64,000 bases of DNA from Segetibacter sp. (GTDB lineage Bacteria > Bacteroidota > Bacteroidia > Chitinophagales > Chitinophagaceae), in the NCBI GenBank assembly GCA_028288485.1, contig JAQBNO010000032.1:51296-115295 (forward strand), in the 5' to 3' direction. Shown here in pieces: positions 25,670 through 34,096 of the stretch. The notes beneath the pieces are model-generated. The model had not been told where the DNA came from and searched no databases. It saw only the letters and a list, made by a program, of their open reading frames with translations. The position numbers and the translations under genes were made by a program. Each line of letters starts with the position of its first letter. Position 1 is the first letter of the stretch.

Positions 25670-28600
25670 CTAACTAACCGTTGAAGGTTTAAAGTTGGTT
25701 ACTTTCTTTTCAACTGTATCCGCTAATCCTAATGGTTTGTCTTTCGCAAGATCCATTAAGATAGGCGCAGCAACAAAGATCGATGAATAAGTACCTGTAA
25801 TAACACCAATCAACATTGCAAATGCAAACCCACGGGTAACTTCTCCGCCAAAAATAAACAGAGACAAGATAGTCAGGAATACTGTTAGTGAAGTCATGAT
25901 CGTACGGCTCAACGTTTCGTTGATCGCTTTGTTGATAATAGTTCCTTTATCGGTGTTCTTCATCAACCTGCTGTCTTCACGTATCCTGTCGAACACAATT
26001 ACCGTATCGTTCATAGAGAAACCTATTACCGTAAGAATAGCCGCGATAAAGTGCTGGTCTATTTCTAATGGGAACGGAACGACACCCTTTAAGAAACTAA
26101 ATACGGCGAGTGTTACAAAAACGTCGTGCAACAAAGCGATAATGGTTCCTAAAGAATATCTCCAGTCGCGGAAACGGATAAATATATACAAACAGATAGC
26201 TAATAAAGAAACAATAGTTGCTGTTTTAGCACCGGTCTTCAAATCGTCGGAAATAGTAGGTAGAACAGTCTGGGAACTTTGTTTGTAACGGGTGTCAAAC
26301 TCGCGATATGTTAACCCCGCAGGCAGATAGCTCTTCAATCCGTTAAATAACTTCTGTTCAACTTCCTGGTCGATGTTTTCACCTGTTTCTTCAATCTTAT
26401 AAGAAGTAGTGATATTCCATTGAAGGTTCGATCCTATACTTTTTACAACAGGGTATTCCCCATATTCCTGTTTCAGCATGTTCATCAGCGCATCATGGTC
26501 TGCCGGTTTGTCGAACCGAATAGTGTAGCTACGACCGCCACTAAACTCTACACCTTCATCAAAACCGTTGAAAATTGCACCAATGCCTAGTACCAATACA
26601 ACCACAGAAATTCCATAGGCGATCTTGCGGTATTCAATAAATTTGAAAGAGGCATGTTTGAATATTTTACGGCTAATGCCTGTAAAGTATTCAAAGTGAC
26701 GGTTTTTATTTGTGTACCAGTCAGAAATTAACCTGGAAATTAAGATACCGCAGAATAGTGATAATATAATACCTAAGATTTGAGTAGTGGCAAAACCTAG
26801 TACAGGTCCTAAACCGAAGTAGAAGAGGATAAGCGCAGTCATCAGTACAGTTACGTGTGCATCCAAAACGGGGGCATATGAACGCTTATATCCATCATTT
26901 ACCGCGAGCTGGTAATTCTTACCCCGGGTGAGTTCTTCCTTTATTCTTTCAAAAATGATTACGTTCGTATCTACAGCTAAACCAATCGTAAGTACAAGAC
27001 CTGCAATACCTGCAGCCGTTAACGATGCTCCAAGAGCAGCCAGAATACCAACGGTAAATAATAGGTTTAGTATCAGTGCAATATTTGCAACCCAGCCTGC
27101 TGTATTAAAGTAGACAAGCATCAGGGCGAAAATGACAATAAATGCTACAACGAAAGCTGTGGTACCACCCTGAACTGCATCTTGTCCCAGTGTCGGTCCA
27201 ACGACTTGTTCCTGTACTATTTTTGCAGGTGCAGGTAGTTTACCACTCTGTAAAATGTCGGCAAGATCCTGTGCTTCAGTAAGAGAAAAGCTTCCGGTAA
27301 TTTCTGAACTACCATTCGGGATAACGCCGTTTACAAAAGGAGCGCTGTAAACAATATTATCCATAACGATGGCAATGGGTTTACCCACATTATCGCCGGT
27401 CATCTTTGCCCAGATCCTTTCGCCCACTTTATCCATATTCATCTTAATAGCAACACGGCCTCTCTCATCAAAGTCCTGGCGTGAGTCGCTTACATGTTCT
27501 CCTTCCAGTTTAGCTAATGCACCACCACCTTCAACAGTTTTTACAGCATACACGGGTAAAATACCTGCTGCTTTAGGTTCGTCTGACTCAGCCTTTCCAA
27601 ACATCCACACGAGGTTTGATGGAAACTTGCTCTTCACAACGTCCATATTCATATAACTATTGAAAATACCTGTATCCCTGGCCTGGATGTAACCGATAGC
27701 CGCAGGAAACTGCATCTGGCCATCTTTACCTTGCTGAGGCTGAATGATCTGCATAATAGAACTGATAGGGTTCTGATTTTTTGCAGTTGCAGCATCAGGA
27801 ATTTTGCCGGTTTTCGCAGTATCAATCTCGCTTAGTTTAGCGGTCTTTGCAGAATCTGCAGTGTTGACTTTAGCTACGCCGGCAGTATCTGTTTTGGCAG
27901 TAACCGTATCAGTTGCAGAAGCGCCATTGAGGTTAGCAGCAAGTGCTTTTTCGGCAGCCTGGTAAGGTGCATAAATCTCTCCAATATTATAAACTTCAAA
28001 AAACTGGAGGTTAGCGGTAGCCTGAAGGTATTTTCTAACTCTTTCAGGATCAGTAGCTCCGGGTAATTCTACGGTAATGATATTTTTATTTTCGTCAAGG
28101 TTGATGTTAGATGAAGTAACTCCAAACTTGTCAATACGGGTACGAAGAATATTAAAAGTATTTTTTACAGCGCCTTTAGCCTCAGTCCTGATGAAGTCCA
28201 GCACCTGCGCGTCGCTGCTTTGGTAAGTGATACGCTTATTACTTGATGCTGCAAATATTGAAGCAAGATTTCCGTTAGGATTAAGCCTTTTGTATTCTTC
28301 TCCAAATAAGGTAATGAAGTCTGCACCGCTGTTTGCTTTCCTTGCATTAGCCTGCTCAAGCGCTTTATTGAAATTCGGATCACGGTTATAACCCGACAGA
28401 GCTTTAATCAGCCCATCAAGTCCTACTTCCATGGTTACGTTCATACCTCCCTGCAGGTCAAGTCCGTAGGTAAGTTCCTGGTCTTTAGCATATTGGTAAG
28501 TACCCAACCCTAAAACAATCTTATCGTTCTTGGTACTGTCCAGTAAACGTTGGAGACGAGCCCTTTTTAAATTATTCAGAGAGTCAGCATATAGCGCCTG

Positions 28601-28780
28601 GAGCTCTTTATTTCCGGCATATTTCTGCTCGGGAGTGGGGTAATTAGCCTTCAGCCACTTGTCCGCTCTTTCTTCCATACTGTTTTCATGGCTGTGGACA
28701 AACCATGTAAAACTAAGTTGGTATAAGCAAATTAAGATTAATGCAATAGCAAAAATCTTCACCAAACCTTTCAGTTGCAT
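25670..28780 (-). CDS. secDF: Protein translocase subunit SecDF (fused)
   Basis: A 1036-residue fusion of SecD and SecF, the proton-driven membrane motor that helps proteins leave the SecYEG channel. The N-terminal membrane helix is followed by a large periplasmic region with the P1 domain (YGLDLQGGMNVTMEVGLDG), then six helices of the SecD half (GIAGLVLTIGLAVDTNVIIF with the key Asp). The SecF half follows from about residue 690 (FSGGRSYTIRF; VIGFSMNDTVIVFDRIRED). The periplasmic part has a Bacteroidota-type insertion of about 60 residues rich in Thr, Ala, Lys and Asp (about 285-340). Single-chain SecDF is normal in this phylum. It stands alone between a bidirectional terminator and a leader hairpin. 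Confidence 0.96.
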   Translation of the reverse strand: MQLKGLVKIFAIALILICLYQLSFTWFVHSHENSMEERADKWLKANYPTPEQKYAGNKELQALYADSLNNLKRARLQRLLDSTKNDKIVLGLGTYQYAKDQELTYGLDLQGGMNVTMEVGLDGLIKALSGYNRDPNFNKALEQANARKANSGADFITLFGEEYKRLNPNGNLASIFAASSNKRITYQSSDAQVLDFIRTEAKGAVKNTFNILRTRIDKFGVTSSNINLDENKNIITVELPGATDPERVRKYLQATANLQFFEVYNIGEIYAPYQAAEKALAANLNGASATDTVTAKTDTAGVAKVNTADSAKTAKLSEIDTAKTGKIPDAATAKNQNPISSIMQIIQPQQGKDGQMQFPAAIGYIQARDTGIFNSYMNMDVVKSKFPSNLVWMFGKAESDEPKAAGILPVYAVKTVEGGGALAKLEGEHVSDSRQDFDERGRVAIKMNMDKVGERIWAKMTGDNVGKPIAIVMDNIVYSAPFVNGVIPNGSSEITGSFSLTEAQDLADILQSGKLPAPAKIVQEQVVGPTLGQDAVQGGTTAFVVAFIVIFALMLVYFNTAGWVANIALILNLLFTVGILAALGASLTAAGIAGLVLTIGLAVDTNVIIFERIKEELTRGKNYQLAVNDGYKRSYAPVLDAHVTVLMTALILFYFGLGPVLGFATTQILGIILSLFCGILISRLISDWYTNKNRHFEYFTGISRKIFKHASFKFIEYRKIAYGISVVVLVLGIGAIFNGFDEGVEFSGGRSYTIRFDKPADHDALMNMLKQEYGEYPVVKSIGSNLQWNITTSYKIEETGENIDQEVEQKLFNGLKSYLPAGLTYREFDTRYKQSSQTVLPTISDDLKTGAKTATIVSLLAICLYIFIRFRDWRYSLGTIIALLHDVFVTLAVFSFLKGVVPFPLEIDQHFIAAILTVIGFSMNDTVIVFDRIREDSRLMKNTDKGTIINKAINETLSRTIMTSLTVFLTILSLFIFGGEVTRGFAFAMLIGVITGTYSSIFVAAPILMDLAKDKPLGLADTVEKKVTNFKPSTVS

Positions 28781-28807
28781 ACTAGTAAGGGTTTACAAAA
28801 TTTTTTA

Positions 28808-28835
28808 GTCCCGATTTTTTCGGGAGGCAAAGATA
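28808..28835 (-). promoter_or_regulatory. Candidate secDF promoter and leader hairpin
   Basis: On the minus strand TATCTTTG (28828-28835) fits the -7 consensus, and the predicted transcript would begin just before CCCGA-AAAAAA-TCGGG (28809-28824), a 5-bp stem with a six-base loop. The stem is followed by an A-run in the RNA, not a U-run, so it is a 5' leader structure rather than a terminator. No -33 box was found. Confidence 0.35.
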
Positions 28836-29018
28836 AGGGTTTGAATCTGAAAAAGTTACAGAAAAAAACAATGTTAAAAACTACTCTCAACCCAATGAAT
28901 GTCAATCGTTTATCTAATTTTTTTTAATGGTATTTTTCCCATTTTCGCAACTTTTAACGAATTTATGTGTTTAATAGAAAACCTTTTGGTAGTCATCACT
29001 GTATCACCGATTTTACAG

Positions 29019-29045
29019 CCGTTGCGTCGCACACTGCATCTTTTA
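29019..29045 (+). repeat. Dispersed element, subtype B
   Basis: CCGTTGCGTCGCACACTGCA, core 29024-29030; tail diverged. It points toward the GH5 gene; the next element, at 31491, is inverted, so the two bracket the GH5-aldolase pair. Confidence 0.7.
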
Positions 29046-29195
29046 GTCCTTTTTTCAACGTTTTGATTTTGTAGTAAAAGTTTTGAAAAAAGGCCGAATA
29101 CATGTAGGAGAATTGTCTTTTACCAGCCGGAAGTTTTTATAATTTTAAACGTCGTTCTGTTTCTGCTAATTTTGCGGCACAAATCCATTTTAATT

Positions 29196-30494
29196 TTGAA
29201 GTTTAAAACGTTTGCACCCTTACTTTTATTATTGACTTCAGTACATTGCGTATTGCTTTTATTATTTTCTTCCTGTTCAAAAAACAACACCGCGGAACTT
29301 GCAGAGCAAAAAGCTCCGGCTATAAGTATTACAAGCCCTGCCGCAAACGGTACTTTCATTGCTCCCGCTAACCTCACAGTTACAGCCAATGCTTCAGATG
29401 TAGATGGTACTATCACCAAAGTAGAGTTTTTCTCGGGCGTTGATAAAATCGGGGAAGTACTTAATGCTCCATATAGTCATACCTGGGCAAATGTTCGGGC
29501 AGCCACTTATACCATTACAGCTAAAGCCACTGATAATTCCGGGCTAAGTACAGTTTCGCAACCTGTAACAATTACTGTAGCTGGTAATAGTCAAACTCCT
29601 ATCGAAAGGTATGGCCAGTTGAAGATACAGGGCAACAAATTGGTAGATAAGAATAACCAGCCCGTGCAATTACGTGGGATGTCCTTTTTTTGGAGCCAAT
29701 GGATAGGCGGATATTATAATACGCATGCGGTAAAGTGGCTGAAAGACGATTGGAAATGTACGATAGTAAGAGCAGCAATGGCGGTAGAATTTGACGGCTA
29801 TCTTACTAACCCGGCAAGAGAAAAAGCAAAAGTTATAGCCGTTGTTGATGCCGCCATTCAACAAGGTTTATACGTTCTTGTAGATTGGCACGATGAAAAA
29901 GCACATACTCATGCAGATGCTGAAGTAGCTTTTTTCTCCGAAATAGCCCAGAAATATGCGAACTCGCCAAATATTATTTATGAAATTTGGAACGAACCCG
30001 TTGGCGTTAACTGGTCAGGTGTTATTAAGCCACATGCTGAAACCATCATTAAGGCTATCAGGAAATATGACCCTGATAATATCATTGTCGTTGGTACGCC
30101 CAACTGGTCGCAAAATGTAGATGAAGCTGCTAACGACCCTCTGTCGTCTTATACAAATATTGCCTATACGCTTCATTATTATGCTTCCACCCATAAACAA
30201 TGGTTAAGGGATAAGGCTACGGTAGCCCTTAATAAGGGACTCGCCTTGTTCGCTACTGAATTTGGAACATCTGAAGCAAGCGGAAACGGTTACCTCGATG
30301 AAACTGAGACTAAACTTTGGTGGAGCTTTTTAGACCAGCATAAAATCTCCTGGTGCAACTGGTCGCTGGCAGATAAAAATGAAACATCGGCAGCATTAAT
30401 GCCAGGTGCAAGTGTTAATGGGGGATGGACAGATGCACAACTTAGCCCATCGGGAAAGATCGTACGCAGCGAGTTGAGGCTAAAAAACCCCTGA
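29196..30494 (+). CDS. GH5 family endoglucanase (cellulase) lipoprotein with Ig-like domain
   Basis: A secreted glycoside hydrolase family 5 enzyme of about 432 residues. The N terminus is a hydrophobic signal ending in a lipobox (LLLLFSSC). A bacterial Ig-like domain (residues about 40-135: ITSPAANGTFIAPANLTVTA, then VEFFSGVDKIGEV) precedes the catalytic barrel. The acid/base Glu is in IIYEIWNEPVG and the nucleophile Glu in ALFATEFGTSE; VDWHDEKAHTH and YTLHYYAST are also typical of bacterial GH5 cellulases, probably subfamily 2. No ATG is available at the 5' end; TTG at 29196 gives the best signal peptide (29172, also TTG, is possible). The KDPG aldolase gene follows after 46 bases. Confidence 0.88.
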   Translation: MKFKTFAPLLLLLTSVHCVLLLLFSSCSKNNTAELAEQKAPAISITSPAANGTFIAPANLTVTANASDVDGTITKVEFFSGVDKIGEVLNAPYSHTWANVRAATYTITAKATDNSGLSTVSQPVTITVAGNSQTPIERYGQLKIQGNKLVDKNNQPVQLRGMSFFWSQWIGGYYNTHAVKWLKDDWKCTIVRAAMAVEFDGYLTNPAREKAKVIAVVDAAIQQGLYVLVDWHDEKAHTHADAEVAFFSEIAQKYANSPNIIYEIWNEPVGVNWSGVIKPHAETIIKAIRKYDPDNIIVVGTPNWSQNVDEAANDPLSSYTNIAYTLHYYASTHKQWLRDKATVALNKGLALFATEFGTSEASGNGYLDETETKLWWSFLDQHKISWCNWSLADKNETSAALMPGASVNGGWTDAQLSPSGKIVRSELRLKNP

Positions 30495-30540
30495 AGACTT
30501 TTTTAAAACTATATTTCTCACTTTAGACATAGATAATAAT

Positions 30541-31185
30541 ATGAGCCAGCAAGCTACTATACAAACAGTGTTAGATTACCCCATCGTTCCTGTATTTTAT
30601 AATCCAGATCCCAACATTTGTCTTGGCGTATTCAATGCTTGTTATGCAGGCGGTATTAGGGCCTTTGAATTTACAAACCGCGGCGAAAATGCGTTAGAAT
30701 CGTTTAAGTTTCTTCAGCGCACTGCAAAAGACTTCCCGGGTTATATATTAGGGGCAGGAACTGTTTTAAATGAACGGGATGCAGAAGCTTTTATAGAAGC
30801 GGGCGCTTCATTTATCGTTTCGCCGTGTTTTATAGAAAGTGTTTCCGATACCTGCTATCAAAATAAAATTCCTTATATGCCCGGCTGCATGACGGTAAAG
30901 GAAGTACATTATGCGATGGAATCTGGTTGTGAAATTATAAAGGTTTTTCCGGGTGAAGTATTGGGAACATCGTTCGTGAAAGCTGTTAAAGCCGTTTTTC
31001 CAAAGGTTCAACTAATGGTTACCGGTGGCGTATCCCCCACAAAGGAAAGCCTTAGTTCATGGTTCAGCGCAGGGGTTGCTGCGGTTGGAATGGGCTCGCT
31101 TTTGTTTAAAAAAGAATGGCTGGAAGGCAGGAAGTTCGATGCACTGGAAGAGGCCGTTGCGAAGTGTTTTCAATATTTAAAATAA
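30541..31185 (+). CDS. eda: 2-keto-3-deoxy-6-phosphogluconate / 4-hydroxy-2-oxoglutarate aldolase
   Basis: A 214-residue class I aldolase of the KDPG/KHG family, cleaving 2-keto-3-deoxy-6-phosphogluconate to pyruvate and glyceraldehyde 3-phosphate. The Schiff-base Lys is in EIIKVFPGE. Other signatures are GAGTVLNERDAEAFIEAGA, FIVSPCF, MPGCMTVKEV, and the phosphate-binding LMVTGGVSP and GVAAVGMGS. It lies 46 bases after the cellulase gene on the same strand, which links sugar release outside the cell to an Entner-Doudoroff or uronate route inside, although no KDG kinase is adjacent. Cytoplasmic, normal length. Confidence 0.92.
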   Translation: MSQQATIQTVLDYPIVPVFYNPDPNICLGVFNACYAGGIRAFEFTNRGENALESFKFLQRTAKDFPGYILGAGTVLNERDAEAFIEAGASFIVSPCFIESVSDTCYQNKIPYMPGCMTVKEVHYAMESGCEIIKVFPGEVLGTSFVKAVKAVFPKVQLMVTGGVSPTKESLSSWFSAGVAAVGMGSLLFKKEWLEGRKFDALEEAVAKCFQYLK

Positions 31186-31490
31186 CAAGGGAAGTAGAAG
31201 TAGTGTTTATTTCCACTTCTATCTCCTCTTCGTCCCAAAAATCCTGTTCACGCGTTACGTGTCGCGAAAAGCGGCTCACTGCTAAAAAACGTATCGCACT
31301 TACCGCGTTGGCATCGAATAAATTATAACGGTAAGAATGTTAGAAGTTAATACAGGTAAAGCTTGCAGGCGGTTTTGATGATTGATATTTTAAAACGGAT
31401 TGGTTAGCACAAAAGTTAATAAGAAAGCAAATGCCGGCTCGTGGAGGAGAGGGAACGAGGGTGAGGTATAAAAGCGGCATTGAGAACACA

Positions 31491-31512
31491 AAGTACAAGA
31501 GTGCGACGCAAG
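31491..31512 (-). repeat. Dispersed element, subtype B
   Basis: Minus-strand TTGCGTCGCACTCTTGTACT, identical over 20 bases to the copies at 4167 and 12123, core 31503-31509. Confidence 0.8.
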
Positions 31513-31581
31513 AGAAGCATAATAGTAGTGGCTCTGTTTGGCCCATAAAAATAATCCTTAAATTGACGCGTATACGCTTAC

Positions 31582-31601
31582 CGGGAGTGACATTAACCTG
31601 T
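31582..31601 (-). repeat. Degenerate dispersed element, subtype A-like
   Basis: Minus-strand ATGTCACTCCCGG retains the right half of the subtype A core. It is in the same orientation as its neighbour at 31491, unlike the other close pairs. Confidence 0.45.
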
Positions 31602-31633
31602 GCATTTGCGGGAACGATGTTGATTAGAACTTG

Positions 31634-31662
31634 ATGGTAGGTAACTATATTATCTACCATCG
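31634..31662. repeat. 12-bp hairpin
   Basis: GATGGTAGGTAA, loop CTATA, TTATCTACCATC: 12 pairs including one G-T. No T-run follows, so it is not a classical terminator. Confidence 0.6.
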
Positions 31663-31836
31663 AAAAGGTAAATTCAATAATTTTATTTGCAACCTCACCA
31701 ATGCTTTTTGCATCAATAACCCTTATTTTAAAATTATCTAATCTAATAACAAACAGGTTTACTTCTCTCTTATTCCCTCATAATCAAGGGGCTGAGAATA
31801 ATGTAACCCTTACCTTAGCGGTTTTAAACACACGAC

Positions 31837-32994
31837 ATGGCAACCATACTGATCATTGATGATGAAAGAGCGATAAGGAAAACACTGAATGAAATTCTTG
31901 GTTTTGAAGGTTACAAAATTGAGGAAGCGGCAGATGGTGAAGAAGGATTGAAGAAGTTCCAGGCTGCTACCTACGATGTTGTTTTATGCGATATAAAAAT
32001 GCCTAAGCTTGACGGAATAGAGTTCTTAAGTAAGGCAACAGCTATAAACCCTGATGTGCCTATAATTATGATCAGTGGTCATGGTACCATCGAAACTGCG
32101 GTTGAAGCGGTAAAAAAGGGTGCATTTGATTTTATTTCAAAGCCACCTGATCTTAATCGTTTGCTTATAACTATCCGGAATGCCCTCGACAAAACCAAAC
32201 TGGTAAAGGAGGCGAAAGTCTTAAAAAGAAGGGTAAGCAAGGTGCAGGAAATGATAGGAGAAAGTGCTCCTATCAAGAAAATAAAAGAAACCATTGACAA
32301 GGTGGCGCCGACAGATGCCCGTGTGATGATCACCGGTGAAAACGGTAGCGGTAAAGAACTGGTAGCAAGATGGATCCACGAAAAAAGTAACCGTGCTGAA
32401 GGGCCGCTGGTAGAAGTAAACTGCGCCGCCATTCCTAGCGAATTAATAGAAAGCGAATTGTTTGGTCATGAAAAAGGATCGTTTACATCGGCCATAAAAC
32501 AGCGAATTGGTAAGTTTGAACAGGCAAGCGGGGGCACTTTGTTCCTCGACGAAATAGGCGATATGAGTTTAAGCGCGCAGGCAAAAGTATTGCGTGCATT
32601 ACAGGAAGGCAAAATTACCCGTGTAGGTGGTGAAAAAGAGATTGCTGTAGATGTGAGGGTAGTGGCGGCCACCAACAAAGACCTGATGCAAGAGGTCGAG
32701 AACAAGAACTTCAGGATCGACCTTTATCATCGTTTAGGCGTTATACTTATTCCCGTTCCTTCGTTAAACGACCGGAAAGATGATATACCCTTGCTGGTAA
32801 ATAAATTTCTGGCAGACATTGCTGAAGATTATGGCCAGGCAAAAAAAGATATGGATGCCAAAGCTTTGGAAGCGTTAAAACAACACAACTGGACCGGTAA
32901 TATAAGGGAACTGAGAAATGTGGTAGAACGTTTGGTCATTCTTTCGGGAAAGACGATTACTGCTGAAGACGTTACAAATTATGTGGCCATTTAA
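31837..32994 (+). CDS. Sigma-54-type response regulator lacking a DNA-binding domain
   Basis: A 385-residue receiver plus AAA+ protein of the NtrC class. The receiver has the phosphoacceptor Asp52 in LCDIKMPKLDG. The AAA+ domain (about 140-375) has Walker A GENGSGKE (167-174), Walker B TLFLDEIGD, the DLYHRLG arginine region (291-301) and sensor II in NWTGNIRELRN (351-361). The sigma-54-contact loop, canonically GAFTGA, reads GSFTSA (214-219). The chain ends 24 residues after sensor II, so the usual C-terminal Fis-type helix-turn-helix is absent; this is length, not frameshift. It may activate sigma-54 from solution or regulate by another mechanism. No histidine kinase is adjacent. Confidence 0.9.
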   Translation: MATILIIDDERAIRKTLNEILGFEGYKIEEAADGEEGLKKFQAATYDVVLCDIKMPKLDGIEFLSKATAINPDVPIIMISGHGTIETAVEAVKKGAFDFISKPPDLNRLLITIRNALDKTKLVKEAKVLKRRVSKVQEMIGESAPIKKIKETIDKVAPTDARVMITGENGSGKELVARWIHEKSNRAEGPLVEVNCAAIPSELIESELFGHEKGSFTSAIKQRIGKFEQASGGTLFLDEIGDMSLSAQAKVLRALQEGKITRVGGEKEIAVDVRVVAATNKDLMQEVENKNFRIDLYHRLGVILIPVPSLNDRKDDIPLLVNKFLADIAEDYGQAKKDMDAKALEALKQHNWTGNIRELRNVVERLVILSGKTITAEDVTNYVAI

Positions 32995-33006
32995 TGCTGA
33001 TTTCCT

Positions 33007-33055
33007 GTTACCAATTGCCTGTTACAGGTAGCTTGCAACCTGGTAACCGGTAACA
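33007..33055. repeat. GTTACC/GGTAAC-rich repeat
   Basis: Imperfect repeats of GTTACC and its complement, ending CCTGGTAACCGGTAAC, fill the gap between the convergent sigma-54 regulator and MerR genes. Related to the tandem repeat at 147-200. Confidence 0.5.
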
Positions 33056-33058
33056 AAA

Positions 33059-33934
33059 CTATTCGTTTGTAAACTCAACTATCTCGTCCATCGATCTTAA
33101 TAACTGAACATTTCGTGGTATCTGTGTAACCTGGTCGACCTGCGTACCCGACATTAATATTTTTTTATCCGGGAAGCGGCGGCTGAGTTCATATATGTAT
33201 TCGTTAGGATGTACACCGGTTAAGTTAGTGATGAGGTGGAATAATATGTAGTTAAATGAACAGTATTGGCTACAGCTTTCAATACTGTTTAAAGAAATAT
33301 TGCTTCCAAAATAAATAACCTTGTTCCTGTTCTTACGAAGCATGTAGTAAATGAACTGCAAAGGGAGTTCGTGTAGTTCACTTTCAGGGGTAAATAAAAT
33401 AATGCGTTTTTTTTCTGTATCTTTTACATAAGGAAGCTTATCTATAGCAACAGTCAGTTTCTGTCTGATAATGTTACTTGTAAAGTGCTCCTGCGCAGGA
33501 ATAACGTGATCGGTTAACCAAAGAACGCCGATTTTTTTCTGGAATGGATAAGATATTTTTAAAATGGTATCCTCCACACCCAATCGTTTCATTGCTTCTT
33601 CGAAAGTAAGATCAAATCTTTCTTCATCCAGGTCAATTGATGCCTCAATTAGTTCCTTTATATAAAACTCGGTTCCGTTTTCTATTGGCTGCGTTTCCAA
33701 AGCCAGTTTTTTCATTTCTTCCTGGTTAAGAGCAGCAATTTTAGAGATCTTAATCCCCGTATGATATAAATAAGAGATCCGGAGTATTTCCTTCAGGTTG
33801 TTGCTGTCGTAAAACCTATGGTTACTATCTTTCCGCTGCGCCATACTTATGCCGTAGCGCTGTTCCCAAATGCGCCAGGTATGTGCTTTAATGCCGCTGA
33901 GGTTCTCAATATCTTTAATAGTGAACTGATTCAT
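33059..33934 (-). CDS. MerR-type regulator with CarH-like cobalamin-binding region
   Basis: A 291-residue regulator. Residues 1-75 are a MerR winged helix (FTIKDIENLSGIKAHTWRIW, then RFYDSNNLKEILRI). Residues about 85-165 match the helical B12-binding cap, with the CarH-type Trp139-x9-Glu149-His150 motif (WLTDHVIPAQEH). Residues about 175-290 match the Rossmann-like B12 domain; the CarH ExHxxG motif appears as ELHELP (186-191), keeping the lower-ligand His188 but replacing Gly with Pro. In Myxococcus and Thermus, CarH uses adenosylcobalamin to sense light and repress carotenoid genes. No carotenoid or photolyase gene is in the window, so the targets are unknown. Cobalamin binding is inferred. 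Confidence 0.85.
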   Translation of the reverse strand: MNQFTIKDIENLSGIKAHTWRIWEQRYGISMAQRKDSNHRFYDSNNLKEILRISYLYHTGIKISKIAALNQEEMKKLALETQPIENGTEFYIKELIEASIDLDEERFDLTFEEAMKRLGVEDTILKISYPFQKKIGVLWLTDHVIPAQEHFTSNIIRQKLTVAIDKLPYVKDTEKKRIILFTPESELHELPLQFIYYMLRKNRNKVIYFGSNISLNSIESCSQYCSFNYILFHLITNLTGVHPNEYIYELSRRFPDKKILMSGTQVDQVTQIPRNVQLLRSMDEIVEFTNE

Positions 33935-34069
33935 TCAGAAGGTAAAGGTAAATATCTCTTTTGATTGATGGTGAAGTAGTATCAAAATCAATGATATCGG
34001 GCATACTTCTTTTGTTTTTCTTTAAGAAAACTTTTCTGGTCACCCTCGGTACAGGATAGATTATAATGG

Positions 34070-34077
34070 TACATTTG
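34070..34077 (+). promoter_or_regulatory. Candidate -7 box of the signal peptidase gene
   Basis: TACATTTG fits TAnnTTTG, 19 bases before the ATG at 34097. No good -33 box was seen at the expected distance. Confidence 0.35.
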
Positions 34078-34096
34078 CGCACATCAAAAACTACTT

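Larger units (their letters stand above)
28781..29195. other. Divergent intergenic region secDF-GH5
   Basis: About 400 AT-rich bases between divergent genes. It holds a secDF leader hairpin and -7 candidate (28808-28835) and a subtype B element (29019). No gene seen. Confidence 0.5.
31186..31836. other. Intergenic region eda-sigma-54 regulator
   Basis: 651 bases with no credible gene. It contains a subtype B element (31491), a degenerate subtype A element (31582) in the same orientation, and a 12-bp hairpin (31634-31662). The 70 bases before the regulator start contain a CAAGGGGCTGAGAAT stretch that superficially resembles part of a TPP riboswitch, but the required second half is missing. 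Confidence 0.6.

Noticed and set aside
28209..28215. GCGTCGC core inside secDF
   Set aside because: No element flanks (TTG before or TCTTGTACT-like tail after); a chance match in coding sequence.
31792..31815. CAAGGGGCTGAGAAT stretch resembling the first half of a TPP riboswitch
   Set aside because: The second conserved half (CTGATC...GG...AATGCC-type) is absent, and the downstream gene is a response regulator with no thiamine link.
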